This document shows positions 1 to 10,661 of a DNA stretch of 64,000 bases, piece by piece; the stretch's first letter is position 1; each line of letters begins with the position of its first letter. Location of the stretch: NCBI GenBank assembly GCA_009760885.1, contig CM019693.1, forward strand, positions 51,478,596-51,542,595. Direction: 5' to 3'. This stretch comes from Achatina immaculata. Taxonomy: Eukaryota; Mollusca; Gastropoda; Stylommatophora; Achatinidae. Position numbers and translations under genes: made by a program. The notes under the pieces are model-generated. The model saw nothing but the letters and a program-made list of their open reading frames with translations, ran no database searches and was not told where the DNA came from.

Positions 1-1040
1 GATCCATGAGGATATGGTAGAGACTCTAGGGTATAGTGCCCCTTCTTACAGCACAGTGAAGAAAAGGGCAGCTCAATTCAAACATGGAAGGAAGAGTCTG
101 GAAGATGATCCCCATACAGGAAGACGAAGAACGATAACCACCGATGAAACCACCGGCAGAATCCATGACATGATAATGGAGGATCGACGACTAACTGAGT
201 GGTAAATTGCTACTGAGTTGGGCATCTCCCAGGAACTTGTTCATGCCATTATTCACAATTATCTTCAAATGACAAAGGTCTCTGCTCGATGGGTCCTGAA
301 ACTTCTTGGAGCTGATCACAAACGACAAGAGTCTCAATATGTCAAGAGACAATCTTGGCTATTTTTCTGCAGATCCTGAAAAGTTTCTTCAGCAATTTGT
401 GACTATGGATGAGACTTGGGTTCATTATTTTCAACCAGAAACCAAAGAACAGCCAAAGCAGTGGAAACATCATAGATCCCCACCTCCAAAGAAAGCAAGG
501 GTGGTTCTGTCTGTAGGCAAAGTGATGGCTTCCATCTTTTGGGATTTAGACGGTGTGCTATTGGTAGACTATTTAAAAAGGGCAGAATGGTCACTAGGGC
601 CTATTGCACAAATCTAGTGAAGCAACTGCAAGTCAAACTGAAAAGCGTCAAGGGAAATTGACGAGAGGAGTCATCTTTCATCAAGACAATGCTCCAGTTC
701 ACAAGTCAGCGGTGGCAATGACTGCTATTCATGAATGCGGCTTCCAGCTTCTTGAACATCCTTCTTATTCCCCAGATTTGACCCCTTCGGACTATTACCT
801 GTTTACCAAACTAAAAAAGGAGCTCAGTAGTCGTAAATTTGCTTCAGATGATGACGCCATTCATGCTGTAGACCACTTTCTACTGGCACAAGATGCTGAC
901 TTTTATAAAGAAGGGATCAGTTTGCTCCAGGATCGCTGGACTAAGTGCATAAACCTGCAAGGGGACTATGTTGAGAAATAACCCAAAAAGTTGTCCACAA
1001 ATAATCCGCTATACCTTAGGCAACAAAGTTGTCAATCATC
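1..1040 (+). pseudogene. mariner-family transposase remnant 1
   Basis: The translated pieces in order are a helix-turn-helix N-terminal part at 14-205, a catalytic part at 306-617 containing VTMDETW (first Asp), and a C-terminal part at 604-981 containing FHQDNAPVHKS (second Asp) and DLTPSDYYLF (third Asp), ending GDYVEK. This is the D,D34D pattern of mariner transposases, which cut and paste DNA at TA sites. The reading frame is broken by an in-frame stop after position 205 and by frame changes near 300 and 600, so no active enzyme is encoded. The left end lies at or beyond the window edge. The right end is probably near 1040, where the sequence matches a typical terminal inverted repeat and runs into a different repeat. 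A related copy lies at 33300-34345. Confidence 0.9.
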
Positions 1041-1045
1041 CTTCG

Positions 1046-1306
1046 TAGATCTAGACACATTATATGACTGGAGAAGTAGTTAGAAGGTTATTTCAGACAT
1101 TATTTTAGCAAGAATGCAACATAACAAAACAAGACAACTTCGACAGGTATATTTAGGCATCTCAGATGGTAAGTATTCTACATCTAGACCTAGCCGATGG
1201 TAAGTAAGACACAATTATTGTCTAAAAACGTCACATTACTTCTTTTTTCCTAAAAAACTGCATTTATAAAATCTTCATACATTTAGCTATATTTCAAAAC
1301 TTAACT
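1046..1306. repeat. dispersed direct repeat, copy 1 (about 260 bp)
   Basis: This segment recurs at 1596-1856. Shared landmarks in the same order are tagatctagac, a stretch ending in 'ggttatttcagacatta', 'ctcagatggtaagta', a second 'tctagacctagcc', 'catcacattacttc' (or cgtcacattacttc) and 'catacatttag'. No protein-coding signature was seen. It may be a non-autonomous transposon or part of an untranslated region. Confidence 0.7.
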
Positions 1307-1595
1307 CTTCCCATGTCATTGTTGCTATAGTGAGAACTTACAGTTACTGAGTTGCATGCCATAGTCGTTGTAGTGACAATTCATTTGTTTCAATAAAACA
1401 ACCGGTGTAATATTTAGATTATACATATTTCGTCCACGTTTCCGGTGACACTTTTCAAAATGGTGAAAGAGTCCTTAGTTATGAGTGATGCCGAGCGAGA
1501 AAAAGGAAGAGAAACATCGAAAATTTTCAATTTTTGATGATGTAGATAGGGTTATGGACATGGCCTGTGACCAACCCACTTCTCTTGAATGTATC

Positions 1596-1856
1596 CCAAG
1601 TAGATCTAGACATATTTAGACGACTGGAGTAGTTAAGAGGTTATTTCAGACATTAATTTAGCGAGAATGCAATATAGAATCACAATACGAAATTGACAAG
1701 TAGATCTAGACTCTCAGATGGTAAGTAGTGTAGATCTAGACCTAGCCAATGGTGAGCTGGGCACAATCAGTGTCTAAAAACATCACATTACTTCTTTTTC
1801 CCTAAAAAACTCTGCATTTATGAAATTTTCATACATTTAGTTATACTTTGAAACAT
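1596..1856. repeat. dispersed direct repeat, copy 2 (about 260 bp)
   Basis: Second copy of the 1046-1306 unit, roughly 85 percent similar by eye, in the same orientation and separated by about 290 bp of unrelated sequence. The separating sequence at 1307-1595 shows no recognisable gene. Confidence 0.7.
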
Positions 1857-2955
1857 AATAAGTACACGGAAGTACATGGAAATACTGTTTTCCATTCCAT
1901 TTTACAACTATACCCCCTAACATATCAAGACCTGCGCTTTTATTCCAGCACCAACTGCACGTCCGCATTTCTTCCTGTGGCACGGAAAGTACAAGGAAAT
2001 GCTGTGTTTCATTCATTTGACAAATATAGCCCCTTTACATATCAAGAGCCGGCACCAACTGAACCTCCGCAATTTGTCCCTCTGGCAAGGAAAGAGTTTA
2101 AAAGTCTGCCACTTCATTTGGTAAACCCCTCATTTTAAAAAAAAAAAATTCACCATGCTCTATTTGCACACAAAAGTTAATATGAATTAGATCACCATTT
2201 TTATGCAAAAAAAACAAACTTCTGGCAATGCACAGAAAATATAAATATTTTCTCTCAATTTGAGAGCTTCATTTTGTGGCATGTGTTCTTGAGACATGGT
2301 TCCTTGTTTGACTGAAATTATATCCATATAATTATCATATAAAAACATAAAAACTTCAACTGGACACACAGGAGAAACAAAATGTTATCTACTGTCCATC
2401 ATCTTAACTCCTAATGGCCAAAAGATCAATGGGATCATTCTTCCTGTCAGCTCAGTGTTGAGCATAATTTTGTTTGCTGTACTTCATAAGACTTTAATTA
2501 AGGGCAGGTCTCTCAAATAATATTTCTGAATGAAGTTTGTGGATAGCTTGATTTTTACCTTTGTGATCATTTTTTATTTGCTTAGAATTGTGAGGAAAGA
2601 TGACAATCATGATCAGCCCACTGTTTATTTTGTAAACAAACAGTGACACAATGAACATAGGTCAGTTTACAAAGAAAACTATTTTTATCATGAAGAAAAA
2701 GATGAAGGAACTGGGCATACTAAATGAGTTTAAAGTTTGCGTCCATTAATCAGTGACAAAAAGCTGTCTGACCGCAGTGAGGGCTATCATTTAGGAACAG
2801 ATTTTTTTTTTTTTTGGGTGATGGGAGCAACGATAAATCTCATCTTCATCCTGTTTCAACATATGGCACACACAAGCCACGCTTGAATAACATGTATACA
2901 AGATATTTGCAGAAGAAAAAGTTTCAGTTCATTAACAGCGATGTCCATGTATAAT
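1857..2955. other. no gene recognised; short internally repeated ORF
   Basis: The first 280 bp contain an open frame (1848-2138, plus) whose two halves are imperfect repeats of one another, each with a VFHS and a TYQ motif. It has no recognised homology and may be chance. From about 2150 to 2955 the sequence is AT-rich with no coding, RNA or transposon signature that I can support. Confidence 0.4.
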
Positions 2956-3134
2956 GCGCTTACCTTGGTTTCCAACTGTAAATAAAGGTACATTTTTCAC
3001 AAACAACATGCTGCACCGGACTGAAGGTCAAATAGAAACTGTTCATGCCTACATCTGGATGATCATCATCATTTTGTGGCATCTCCCCACAGGCTGCAAA
3101 GAATCTCCACTTTGCTCTGTCTCTTGTCTTCATA

Positions 3135-3549
3135 GGGCACTCAGTCAAGCTTGTCCCTGTCCATCTCTTGATGTTGTCCAGGGCACTCAGTCAAGCTTGT
3201 CCCTGTCCATCTCTTGATGTCATCCAGGGCACTCAGTCAAGCTTGTCCCTGTCCATCTCTTGATATTGTCCAGGGCACTCAGTCAAGCTTGTCCCTGTCC
3301 ATCTCTTGATGTTGTCCAGGGCACTCAGTCAAGCTTGTCCCTGTCCATCTCTTGATGTTGTCCAGGGCACTCAGTCAAGCTTGTCCCTGTCCATCTCTTG
3401 ATGTCGTCCAGGGCACTCAGTCAAGCTTGTCCCTGTCCATCTCTTGATGTTGTCCAGGGCACTCAGTCAAGCTTGTCCCTGTCCATCTCTTGATGTTGTC
3501 CAGGGCACTCAGTCAAGCTTGTCCCTGTCCATCTCTTGATGTCGTCCAC
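3135..3549. repeat. 46-bp minisatellite, about 9 copies, inside LINE E coding sequence
   Basis: Starts of 'gggcactcag' at 3135, 3181 and 3227 give a period of exactly 46 bp, continuing to about 3549 with few substitutions. On the minus strand one unit encodes the LINE C-terminal motif around IKRWTGTSLTECP, and the unexpanded LINE sequence continues on both sides. The array therefore arose by amplification of a LINE coding segment. 46 is not a multiple of 3, so the expansion also shifts frame. Confidence 0.9.
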
Positions 3550-3660
3550 TTGCTCTTTTCTTTGTGATCTTATCCTCAAGATGGGTCTTCAATATAGTAC
3601 TGTGGCTCTTGACATGCCAAACGTATCTAAGCTGTCTTGTTTTTTTATGATTTTCAATAT

Positions 3661-3993
3661 TTCTCTTTACACTTCTAGCTGGTTTAACACTCCCTTGTTT
3701 GTTTTATTTTCTGTTCATGGGATACACCCTATACTTCTATATATTCACATTTCAAGGGCCTTGATTTTCTTTTCTCTTTACACTTCTAGCTGGTTTAACA
3801 CTCCCTTGTTTGTTTTATTTTCTGTCCATGGGATACACCCTATACTTCTATATATTCACATTTCAAGGGCCTTGATTTTCTTTTCTCTTTACACTTCTAG
3901 CTGGTTTAACACTCCCTTGTTTGTTTTATTTTCTGTTCATGGGATACACCCTATTCTTCTATATATTCACATTTCAAGGGCCTTGATTTTCTT
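3661..3993. repeat. 111-bp tandem triplication inside LINE E
   Basis: The phrase 'ttctctttacacttctagc' starts at 3661, 3772 and 3883, a period of 111 bp (37 codons). The three copies are almost identical. They lie within the antisense LINE remnant, about 110 bp from the 46-bp array. Confidence 0.9.
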
Positions 3994-4551
3994 TTCTGCT
4001 GTCTTATTTGAAGTCTAAGCTTCTGTATCATAAAAGAATACTGAATGTACGTAGCATTTTATGATATGTAATCCCAGTTGCTGTGATATTTGTTTTGACA
4101 TAAGGATCTTTCTCATTCTGCTGAAGGTGTTTTTGCCAAACCTATTCTTTTGTTAATTTCTGTTTCATATTTTCCATCTTGTTATCATGTGCCCCAAATA
4201 CCTGAAGCATTTCACATGTTCCAGTAATTCTCCATTTATTTTTATATTTACTGCTAGCTTTCTTTCTTCTCTGCTGACTACCATGACATATTTATTTGCA
4301 TCACTAGATTCTGTAAGTATTTTTGGTTCTCTGCCATCAGCACGGTGTCATCTGCATGTGATTGATGTTCCATTAATGTTAATCCAGGCATCTGACTAAT
4401 TTCATGAATACCTTCTCTGTATATTGGTTAAACAAATATGGAGAAAGATTCTTGGATATTTATATTTGGATTTATGTTATTCTGGATGCCTTTTAAGTGC
4501 TTTCTTTTATGAGACAATGTGGGTGTTCTTTATTTGCTTTTTTTTTACTCA

Positions 4552-5890
4552 TTCATTCATTCATTTGCATGTCCCTTGCGGAACTTTGCCTCCCAAACAG
4601 CACTCCTGTAGGCCTCTCGGTTGTGAGCAAGATGGCCTGCTGCTGCTGCATCCATTTGCAGATCGTCAACGCTGTCTTGCAGTCATCTTCGTTTTGGTCT
4701 TCCTCTTTTTCTTTTTCCCATTATGTATCCTTCCAATACGGTCTTCTCTAAATTATCATGATGTTTAATGTGTCCAAAATATTTAAGTTTTCTCTCTTTA
4801 ATCCTCTTTACTAGCCAGCCTTCTTCAATATTAAGCTCTTGTAGTATAGATATATTTGTTCTTTTTTGTGTCCATGATATTTGGAGAACTCTTCTGTAGC
4901 ATTTACATTCAAAGGCATTTACGTGTTTCTCAGTTGTTTTGTTAAGTGTCCAGGTCTCACAGGCATATGTTGCGATGGGAAAGATGCATGCCCTTAAAAA
5001 TCTTATTTTTGTAGTTCTGTCTGCTCCTCTCCACAGATTCTTTATTTGTTTTACTTTCTGAAGAGCGATAGATGTCCTCCTTTTAATTTTCCTCATTGTA
5101 TCTCCATTATTAGTTAGTAGTGATCCAAGATATTCAAAACTCTCCACTTCTTCCAATTTTTCCTCATTGATATATATTTCAGGTGCCTTGTTTGTTTTGT
5201 CAGTTGTCATCAATTTAGTTTTCTTTGCATTAAGATAGAGGTTCTGCTCTTCGCTGTTCTTACGGACTTACATAATTAGTTTTTCCATTCCTCTTTGTAA
5301 CAGTAACACTGTGTCATCAGCATATCTAATTTCTGGTATTGCATAACCTCCAATTGTTATGGCATCGTAATATTCTTTGTCTACATCTTCTCTAACATTC
5401 CTCATTATATTTTCAGTATAAAAAAGTAAAGATAGTCCCATAGCATTTCAAATGCCGTAGGGGGTGAAGCGTTAGAGACCTCATTATGCTGGGTCATCAG
5501 CGTGTGAGGTAGGGTGACCAGTTCCTTTCCTCGCTGCCTTTACTTCCCAGATTTTCTCTGGTACCCATTTTACGAGGCTGGGTCGACCTCAGGGCCGTAT
5601 TGGTCGGAAAAAAAATCCCGCTCAGCTGGGGATTCGAACCCTCGACCATTTGGTTGCTAGACGAGTGCTCTAACCACTACGCTAGCCGGCCACTATTTTC
5701 AGTATACAAGTTAAATAAGTAAGGTGACAATATGCACCCCTGACGGGCCCCTTGTTTTATGTCAAACCAAGTTGTTGTTTCACCATTTATTCTTACTGCT
5801 GCTTGTTGGTCTAGATACAGCAGTGATGTTAGTTGTGTCAAATGTGTTGAAAATCCCATTTTTTCCATTATTTCTCAATGTTTCTGGTGT
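4552..5890 (-). mobile_element. LINE D copy 1 (RTE-like), 5'-truncated
   Basis: On the minus strand, 5868-5700 encodes reverse transcriptase motifs (WFDIKQGARQGCILSP). 5213-4683 encodes the C-terminal tail with FEYLGSLLTNNGDTMR, CETWTLNK and LKYFGHIKHHDNLEK, then GKRKRGRP. The 3' end at 4552-4575 reads as a (TGAA/ATGA)n tail after 'GGACATGCAAATGA', a signature shared by LINE D and LINE F ends elsewhere in the window. The 5' end is truncated within the RT domain near 5890. A SINE interrupts it at 5421-5693. Related copies lie at 29525-30670 and 37995-40960. Confidence 0.9.
5421..5693 (-). mobile_element. tRNA-derived SINE inserted in LINE D copy 1
   Basis: On the minus strand the element begins with a tRNA-like head: GGCCGGCTAGCGTAGTGG with an A-box-like TAGCGTAGTGGTTAGAGCAC and a B box GGTTCGAATCC. 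A body of about 190 bp and a short T/A-rich tail follow. It is flanked by a perfect 13-bp target-site duplication, tattttcagtata, at 5408-5420 and 5694-5706. The related LINE D copy near 30390 carries the same sequence once, uninterrupted, giving a paralogous empty site. The A and B boxes would be the internal RNA polymerase III promoter. Confidence 0.9.
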
Positions 5891-6540
5891 TGTACACAAT
5901 CAAATGCTTTTTTTTTTTTACTACAGAAACATTATAGTCAAAACAAGTGCAGTTTTTTTTAGAATTAATGCAATATTCAAAACATGTCAAACATTTACTT
6001 AAATTTGAATTCTACATTCATTTACCATCACTTTCATGCATCATACATGTGTCTTCACCATCACTTTCATGTATCATACATGTGTCTTCACCATCACTTT
6101 CATGTATCATACATGTGTCTTCACCATCACTTTCATGTGTCATACATGTGTCTTCACCATCACTTTCATGTATCATACATGTGTCTTCAGTGTATAAAGA
6201 CTGAGAAAAACACCCTCTACTTTTCAGATAAAACTGCTTAAAAAATTCTAGCCTTTAATAGTTAAATGCCCCTGATTATCTTACATGCGCCTGGTACAGT
6301 GTGGCCACCAATTTTCTTTAAACTGGCAGTTTATTTATAAGGACAAAGTTATTTATTACAATGCGATTAGATGGCACTATGTGTTACTTCTGATTTAATC
6401 ACACTATTTATATTACTGTTGCAATTCTTGCTGGTAGTTGCAATATCTCATATATATCTGACATAGTAACAATGTTGTAGAGTACACTCTGCCATTACTT
6501 AGCACAGCTTCTTGTGATCACAGGAAGCTCAGGGACTAAG
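5891..6540. repeat. spacer with a 33-bp minisatellite (6010-6190)
   Basis: About five copies of a 33-bp unit beginning 'tcaccatcactttcatgt' occupy 6010-6190. Because 33 is a multiple of 3, long open frames cross it, but they are artefacts of the repeat. The rest of the stretch (5891-6009 and 6191-6540) holds nothing I recognise. Confidence 0.8.
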
Positions 6541-6544
6541 TCTA

Positions 6545-6785
6545 TATCAACATTATTTTCTTCTTAATGTGTTTCTTACATCGTTTCATTCCACACCTGA
6601 CCATCACTAACATGTGATCTAATCTTTTATGAATCAGAGTGAAGTGAAGTATATCCTTCCCGTGCTGCCAAACATCACATAGAGCTCGCTTGGTAGTTTG
6701 CCAAATTTTCCCATTTTCGGCTGGTTTACTGACCTCATCACAGGATGTTATGCCCGCTAAAATGCCCTCTCTTAACAATTAAAAG
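6545..6785 (-). mobile_element. LINE A fragment, extreme 3' end
   Basis: On the minus strand it encodes the end of the LINE A protein: LREGILAGITSCDEV, then the tryptophan-containing tail and RALCDVW, followed by the element's terminal 'GGGAAGGATAT'. It is a short 5'-truncated copy; longer relatives are at 38483-40598 and 42560-43665. Confidence 0.75.
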
Positions 6786-6834
6786 GGATGGCGACTGCAG
6801 TAAAACTGGTTCAAATAATAAAGGTAGATAGAGA

Positions 6835-8380
6835 TGTATGGTGCAGTTTTACAAGGTAGTAGAAGGAGTGAGCAAGGAGAAAAAAAACGAACAGAAAATT
6901 CATTGAATGAGAATGTATAAATGACAAACACACATCCAATATTTCAGCGTGAGCTTTTTTCAAGGATTACATACACAAGACAAAACATATAACTAAACGA
7001 AAAACTTATCTGTGTGGCATCCTCCAGAGAGTAGGAACACAAGAATGCATGTCCCTCAGACTGGATGAGGCATAGAAACCACAGAGGAAAGAAGATGAAG
7101 CCAATCAGAAAGAAGAGGCAGAGAAAAACGGGGGGGGGGAGGAGGCAACAGACACCTGTAACTCGCTAGAGAAGCAGGTGTTAAGGGGGTGGGGTGTTGT
7201 GATAGGCAGGGAAGCAGGGAGATAATTGTTGAATAGGACAAAGCCTAGAGGGGCAAAAACACCTATAAGCCGGCAGAGAAGAAGAGAAGGTAGTGGTAAG
7301 GAGGGACAGGGAAGTTAGGAGAAAGAAACAAGAAGGTAGAGTATAAATCACAGAAAAAAAGTGGAAAACTAAAGAAGTTACAGAAAGCTGAAGACGCTAA
7401 TTCCAGCTGGGTGGAGACAGCTAGCCTGGGAAATAAGGGGTTGTTCTAGGACCCTCTGAGATCGTACATCAGCAGAACAAGAGCAGATCGCATTAACAGA
7501 AATGTCCTGTTTTCCCCTGTGGTTGCTAAGGCAAAAATGTTTAGCCACAGGTGTCCAGGCCCTCTTAGAAATGTCATTAAAATGTTGGCGAAAACGATCC
7601 AAGTGTAAACTGGTCTCCCCTACGTACTTCATATCACAACATTTGTACATAATAGCATAAATAACATTGTGTGAAGTGTAGGTGAAGCCCTCCTGAACTG
7701 ATAACGTGAACTTAGGGAAGGTGACCTGGCTAGCTTCGACAACAAACAGGCAAGTATTGCTTCTACAGCATCCGCAACGTCTGGTACCATAAAAAGTGTC
7801 ATCTGGCTTAAGATGACTATGAATTAAAAGGTCCTTGAGGTTCTTGTCCCACCAATGGGGGTTCTCCAAAAAGTTCACATGTATCAGGCTCGGTCTGGAG
7901 GAGATGGAGATGGTGAAACAGTATGTTTTTAACTGCCAAGCTATGAGGGTGGTACTTGAGTACTAGTTTCACTCTGTCCAAGCTACAGTGTGGTTTAGGG
8001 GTGAGGGCTTGTTGCTGTGATATATGGCTGATGTGGTTCCAAGACAATGAGAGAACACGTTCTGGATAGCTGCGTTGGTGGAATAAATGTAGAATTTTGT
8101 GAGATTGATGATAGAAATCAACATCCTCAGTGCACAACCGTCGCAACCTAAGAAGCTGGGAAAGAGGAATTGAGTCCGTACACGATCCGGGATGGGAGGA
8201 AGAATACAAGAGATAGCTGTGAGAGTCTGTAGGTTTATAGTGGACAGAAGTAGTAAGCCCGTTAGGGCCGATAGTAACGGCAATGTCGAGAAAGTTAGCG
8301 GAAGTAGTAGAGACATGATAGGTGAAAGAAATTACAGGAATGAACTGCTTAACAAAACTGATGATGTATTGGGGTCACAT
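6835..8380 (-). mobile_element. Penelope-like element fragment (RT end plus GIY-YIG)
   Basis: Reading minus from about 8350, the frame gives the end of a reverse transcriptase (NFLDIAVTI, HYKPTDSHSYLLYSS), then the typical linker (LSQLLRLRRLCTEDVDF, YHPHSLAVKNI). After one frameshift near 7850 it gives a Cys-rich piece (RRCGCCRSNTCLF) and a GIY-YIG-type nuclease segment with AIMYKCCDMKYVGETSLH and RFRQHFNDI. Penelope-like elements join these two domains in this order. The sequence from 7380 to about 6835 is its 3' untranslated part, and the same 3' segment recurs on the plus strand near 44425-44610. The 5' part of the RT is missing and the frame is broken. Confidence 0.85.
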
Positions 8381-8384
8381 CACT

Positions 8385-8500
8385 GGCAGAGGAAGACCTT
8401 GAAAACAGGCCATCTTGCTCACAACTGAGAGGCCTACAGGAATGCTGTCAGGGAGGCAAAGTTCTGCAAGGGACATGCAAATGAATGAATGAATGAAATG
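8385..8500 (+). mobile_element. LINE 3' terminus with (AATG)n tail
   Basis: The sequence reads GRGRP at 8392, then the distal C-terminal codons, and ends with 'gggacatgcaaatgaatg' followed by ATGA/AATG repeats. The same 70-bp end recurs at 11830-11925 and forms the left boundary of the macro-repeat that carries ESS2 exon 7. Confidence 0.75.
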
Positions 8501-8759
8501 AATCTAGGCCTATCTGCCAAAATCTTGCCTAGTTCTGGAAACATTTCTGCTCTTCAATCACGCTCCGAGTTTTCTTTAATCTCTTCAATAATTACAAAAT
8601 GACATCCTTTTATCACACGCTTAGATGTGAAAACAAAATCATTCACCTGAGACAGGTAAGCTGGTGACACGAATATATAATTACACTTGGCCGAGACAGG
8701 TAAGCTGGTGACACGAATATATAATTACACTTCACACAAAAGTGGTCACCACTACATAC

Positions 8760-8962
8760 CCTAAATACAGGACCTGGAGTTGATGAGACAAGACTGTCAC
8801 TGTTGGTATCAAGACGGGCAGGTGTGCTCTCAATCTCACCCCATGTCATCAGAGGAGACTCAGCAACTCCAGGAGCTGGGGATGGTGTGTCCACAAAACC
8901 ATAACCATTCACCTGTGGGGAATGACCAGATTGTATTTCTCTCCCATCATGACCAATTTTGC
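8760..8962 (-). CDS. ESS2: ESS2 exon 7, copy a
   Basis: On the minus strand, an acceptor (cctaacag) at 8963 and a donor (AGG|gtatgt) at 8759 bound 203 nt that enter in phase 1 and leave in phase 0. It encodes the Es2-family core: GKIGHDGRE, NGYGFVDTPSPAPG, ESPLMTWGEIESTP and TPGPVFR, matching human ESS2 blocks GFGFVATPSPAPG, ESPMMTWGEVENTP and TPGPAFK. ESS2 is a nuclear protein associated with the spliceosome. This is the most downstream of four copies. Because 203 is not a multiple of 3, including two copies in one mRNA would shift frame. Confidence 0.88.
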
Positions 8963-9040
8963 CTGTTAGGAGATAAGCAAAGACTTCATTCGCAAAAGCT
9001 GTAAGGGAAGTTTGTTGTGTAAAGCAAATCTGGAAAACAG
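8963..9040 (-). other. intron segment with acceptor of exon 7 copy a
   Basis: Minus-strand sequence from the LINE F boundary to the exon 7 acceptor. The pyrimidine-containing run TTTGCTTATCTCCTAACAG is a plausible 3' splice site, with CTAAC doubling as a possible branch point only a few bases from the AG. The identical arrangement is repeated at the other exon-7 copies. Confidence 0.55.
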
Positions 9041-10115
9041 AAGTCAAGTTTTATGTGTCAGTTATGAGAGCTCAGAAGGATTCTCTCAACCAAAAGACAT
9101 AACCAAGCTCAGACCTCATCTTAAACACCAACAAAACCAAAGTAAAGACAACTGACAACATGAAAATCAAGCCCAAAATTACACTGGACCATCAAGAGCT
9201 TGAAAACAAATAAATCTGAATATCTAGGTTCAATCACCTCCACCAATGGTGACTGCACAGTGGAAATCAAAAGAAGAACTGCAGCTGCATCACAGAAACT
9301 AGCACAAATGAAGAGTATGTGGCAAGGTACCAACAAGAAAACAACGTTATGTTTACTAAGCTTACATACTCCCAGTGGTAACATACAGATGTGAAACATG
9401 GAAACTTAACAAATCACTAGAAAAGAGAATAACAGCATTTGAAATGAAATGTTAAAGAAGGGCACTTAGGATATCATGGACAGAACAAAAATCAAATAAA
9501 GAGATACTGATGGGATTAGGTGTCATAGAAAACTGCCTCATTAACAGCATAAAAATGAGAAAGCTGAGATACTTCGGCCACATCAAGAGACACAACAGCT
9601 TGGAGAGGTTGGTCACAACAGCTTGGAGAGGTTGGTCACAACAGCTTGGAGAGGTTGGTCACAACAGCTTGGAGAGGTTGGACACAACAGCTTGGAGAGG
9701 TTGGTCACAACAGCTTGGAGAGGTTGGTCACAACAGCTTGGAGAGGTTGGACACAACAGCTTGGAGAGGTTGGTCACAACAGCTTGGAGAGGTTGGACAC
9801 AACAGCTTGGAGAGGTTGGACACAACAGCTTGGAGAGGTTGGTCACAACAGCTTGGAGAGGTTGGACACAACAGCTTGGAGAGGTTGGACACAACAGCTT
9901 GGAGAGGTTGGACACAACAGCTTGGAGAGGTTGGTCACAACAGCTTGGAGAGGTTGGTAAGGCATAGTGCCCGGCAAAAGAGAAGAGGGACGACCTCACC
10001 GCAGGTGGACTCGGGACATCATGAAAAGTCTGAATGTGTCTGCGCAAGACCAGCATTCAGGGAGGCTGTGAGAAAGACAACATTTTGGAAAGGACATGCA
10101 AATGAATGAATGAAT
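9041..10115 (+). mobile_element. LINE F copy 1, 5'-truncated, with 23-bp array
   Basis: Frames along the plus strand give EYLGSITSTNGDCTVEIKRR, then the C-terminal tail (ENCLINSIKMRKLRYFGHIK, RHNSLERL). The 23-bp array occupies 9592-9958. After it come the distal codons and the terminal 'ggacatgcaaatgaatgaat'. Several stops (e.g. after LENK near 9212) break the frame. The copy is truncated at its 5' end, inside the intron beside ESS2 exon 7. Confidence 0.85.
9592..9958. repeat. 23-bp array 1, about 16 units
   Basis: The unit is 'acaacagcttggagagg' plus 'ttggtc' or 'ttggac'. The t/a variants occur in a fixed order that is the same in array 2, so the macro-unit was duplicated after the array had formed. 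The unit derives from the LINE F codons for HNSLERLV. It has no stop in any forward frame, so all three plus frames remain open. Confidence 0.95.
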
Positions 10116-10380
10116 GAAATGAATCTAGGCCTATCTGCCAAAATCTTGCCTAGTTCTGGAAACATTTCTGCTCTTCAATCACGCTCCGAGTTTTCTTTAA
10201 TCTCTTCAATAATTACAAAATGACATCCTTTTATCACACGCTTAGATGTGAAAACAAAATCATTCACCTGAGACAGGTAAGCTGGTGACACGAATATATA
10301 ATTACACTTGGCCGAGACAGGTAAGCTGGTGACACGAATATATAATTACACTTCACACAAAAGTGGTCACCACTACATAC

Positions 10381-10583
10381 CCTAAATACAGGACCTGGAG
10401 TTGATGAGACAAGACTGTCACTGTTGGTATCAAGACGGGCAGGTGTGCTCTCAATCTCACCCCATGTCATCAGAGGAGACTCAGCAACTCCAGGAGCTGG
10501 GGATGGTGTGTCCACAAAACCATAACCATTCACCTGTGGGGAATGACCAGATTGTATTTCTCTCCCATCATGACCAATTTTGC
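10381..10583 (-). CDS. ESS2: ESS2 exon 7, copy b
   Basis: This is an exact positional copy of 8760-8962, shifted by 1621 bp, with the same acceptor (cctaacag) and donor (agg|gtatgt) and an unbroken frame. By eye it is identical in sequence. Phase is 1 in and 0 out, so it could replace but not accompany another exon 7 copy without a frameshift. Confidence 0.85.
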
Positions 10584-10661
10584 CTGTTAGGAGATAAGCA
10601 AAGACTTCATTCGCAAAAGCTGTAAGGGAAGTTTGTTGTGTAAAGCAAATCTGGAAAACAG

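Larger units (their letters stand above)
3031..4480 (-). mobile_element. LINE (RTE/CR1-like) remnant E, reverse transcriptase and C-terminus
   Basis: Read on the minus strand, the remnant runs from a reverse transcriptase region with SPYLFNQYTEK near 4430 and a decayed ADDT catalytic box near 4350, through the long C-terminal tail, to DDIKRWTGTSLTECP and RDRAKWRFFAACGEMPQ near 3080-3180, and ends in a short (TGA)n tail near 3057. Non-LTR reverse transcriptases of this group copy their RNA at a nicked target and often have microsatellite tails. Many stops and frame changes make this copy dead. Two stretches within it have become tandem arrays (46-bp and 111-bp units). Confidence 0.75.

Noticed and set aside
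1848..2138. 96-codon plus-strand frame
   Set aside because: Internally repeated and without a match or splice context. It is kept only as an observation within the spacer entry.
2960..2985. 12-nt microexon (TTGGAAACCAAG between AG and GT, minus strand) as the next ESS2 exon
   Set aside because: The splice-like dinucleotides fit, but there is no match to the ESS2 block after TPGPVFR, and a LINE tail lies immediately upstream.
5621..5693. A functional tRNA gene on the minus strand
   Set aside because: A and B boxes are present, but the sequence continues into a SINE body and is flanked by a target-site duplication.
1..8640. ESS2 exons 8 and later
   Set aside because: I looked on the minus strand for the Lys/Arg-rich region and the TPSP-rich end of Es2 proteins and saw none. 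They are probably beyond position 1.
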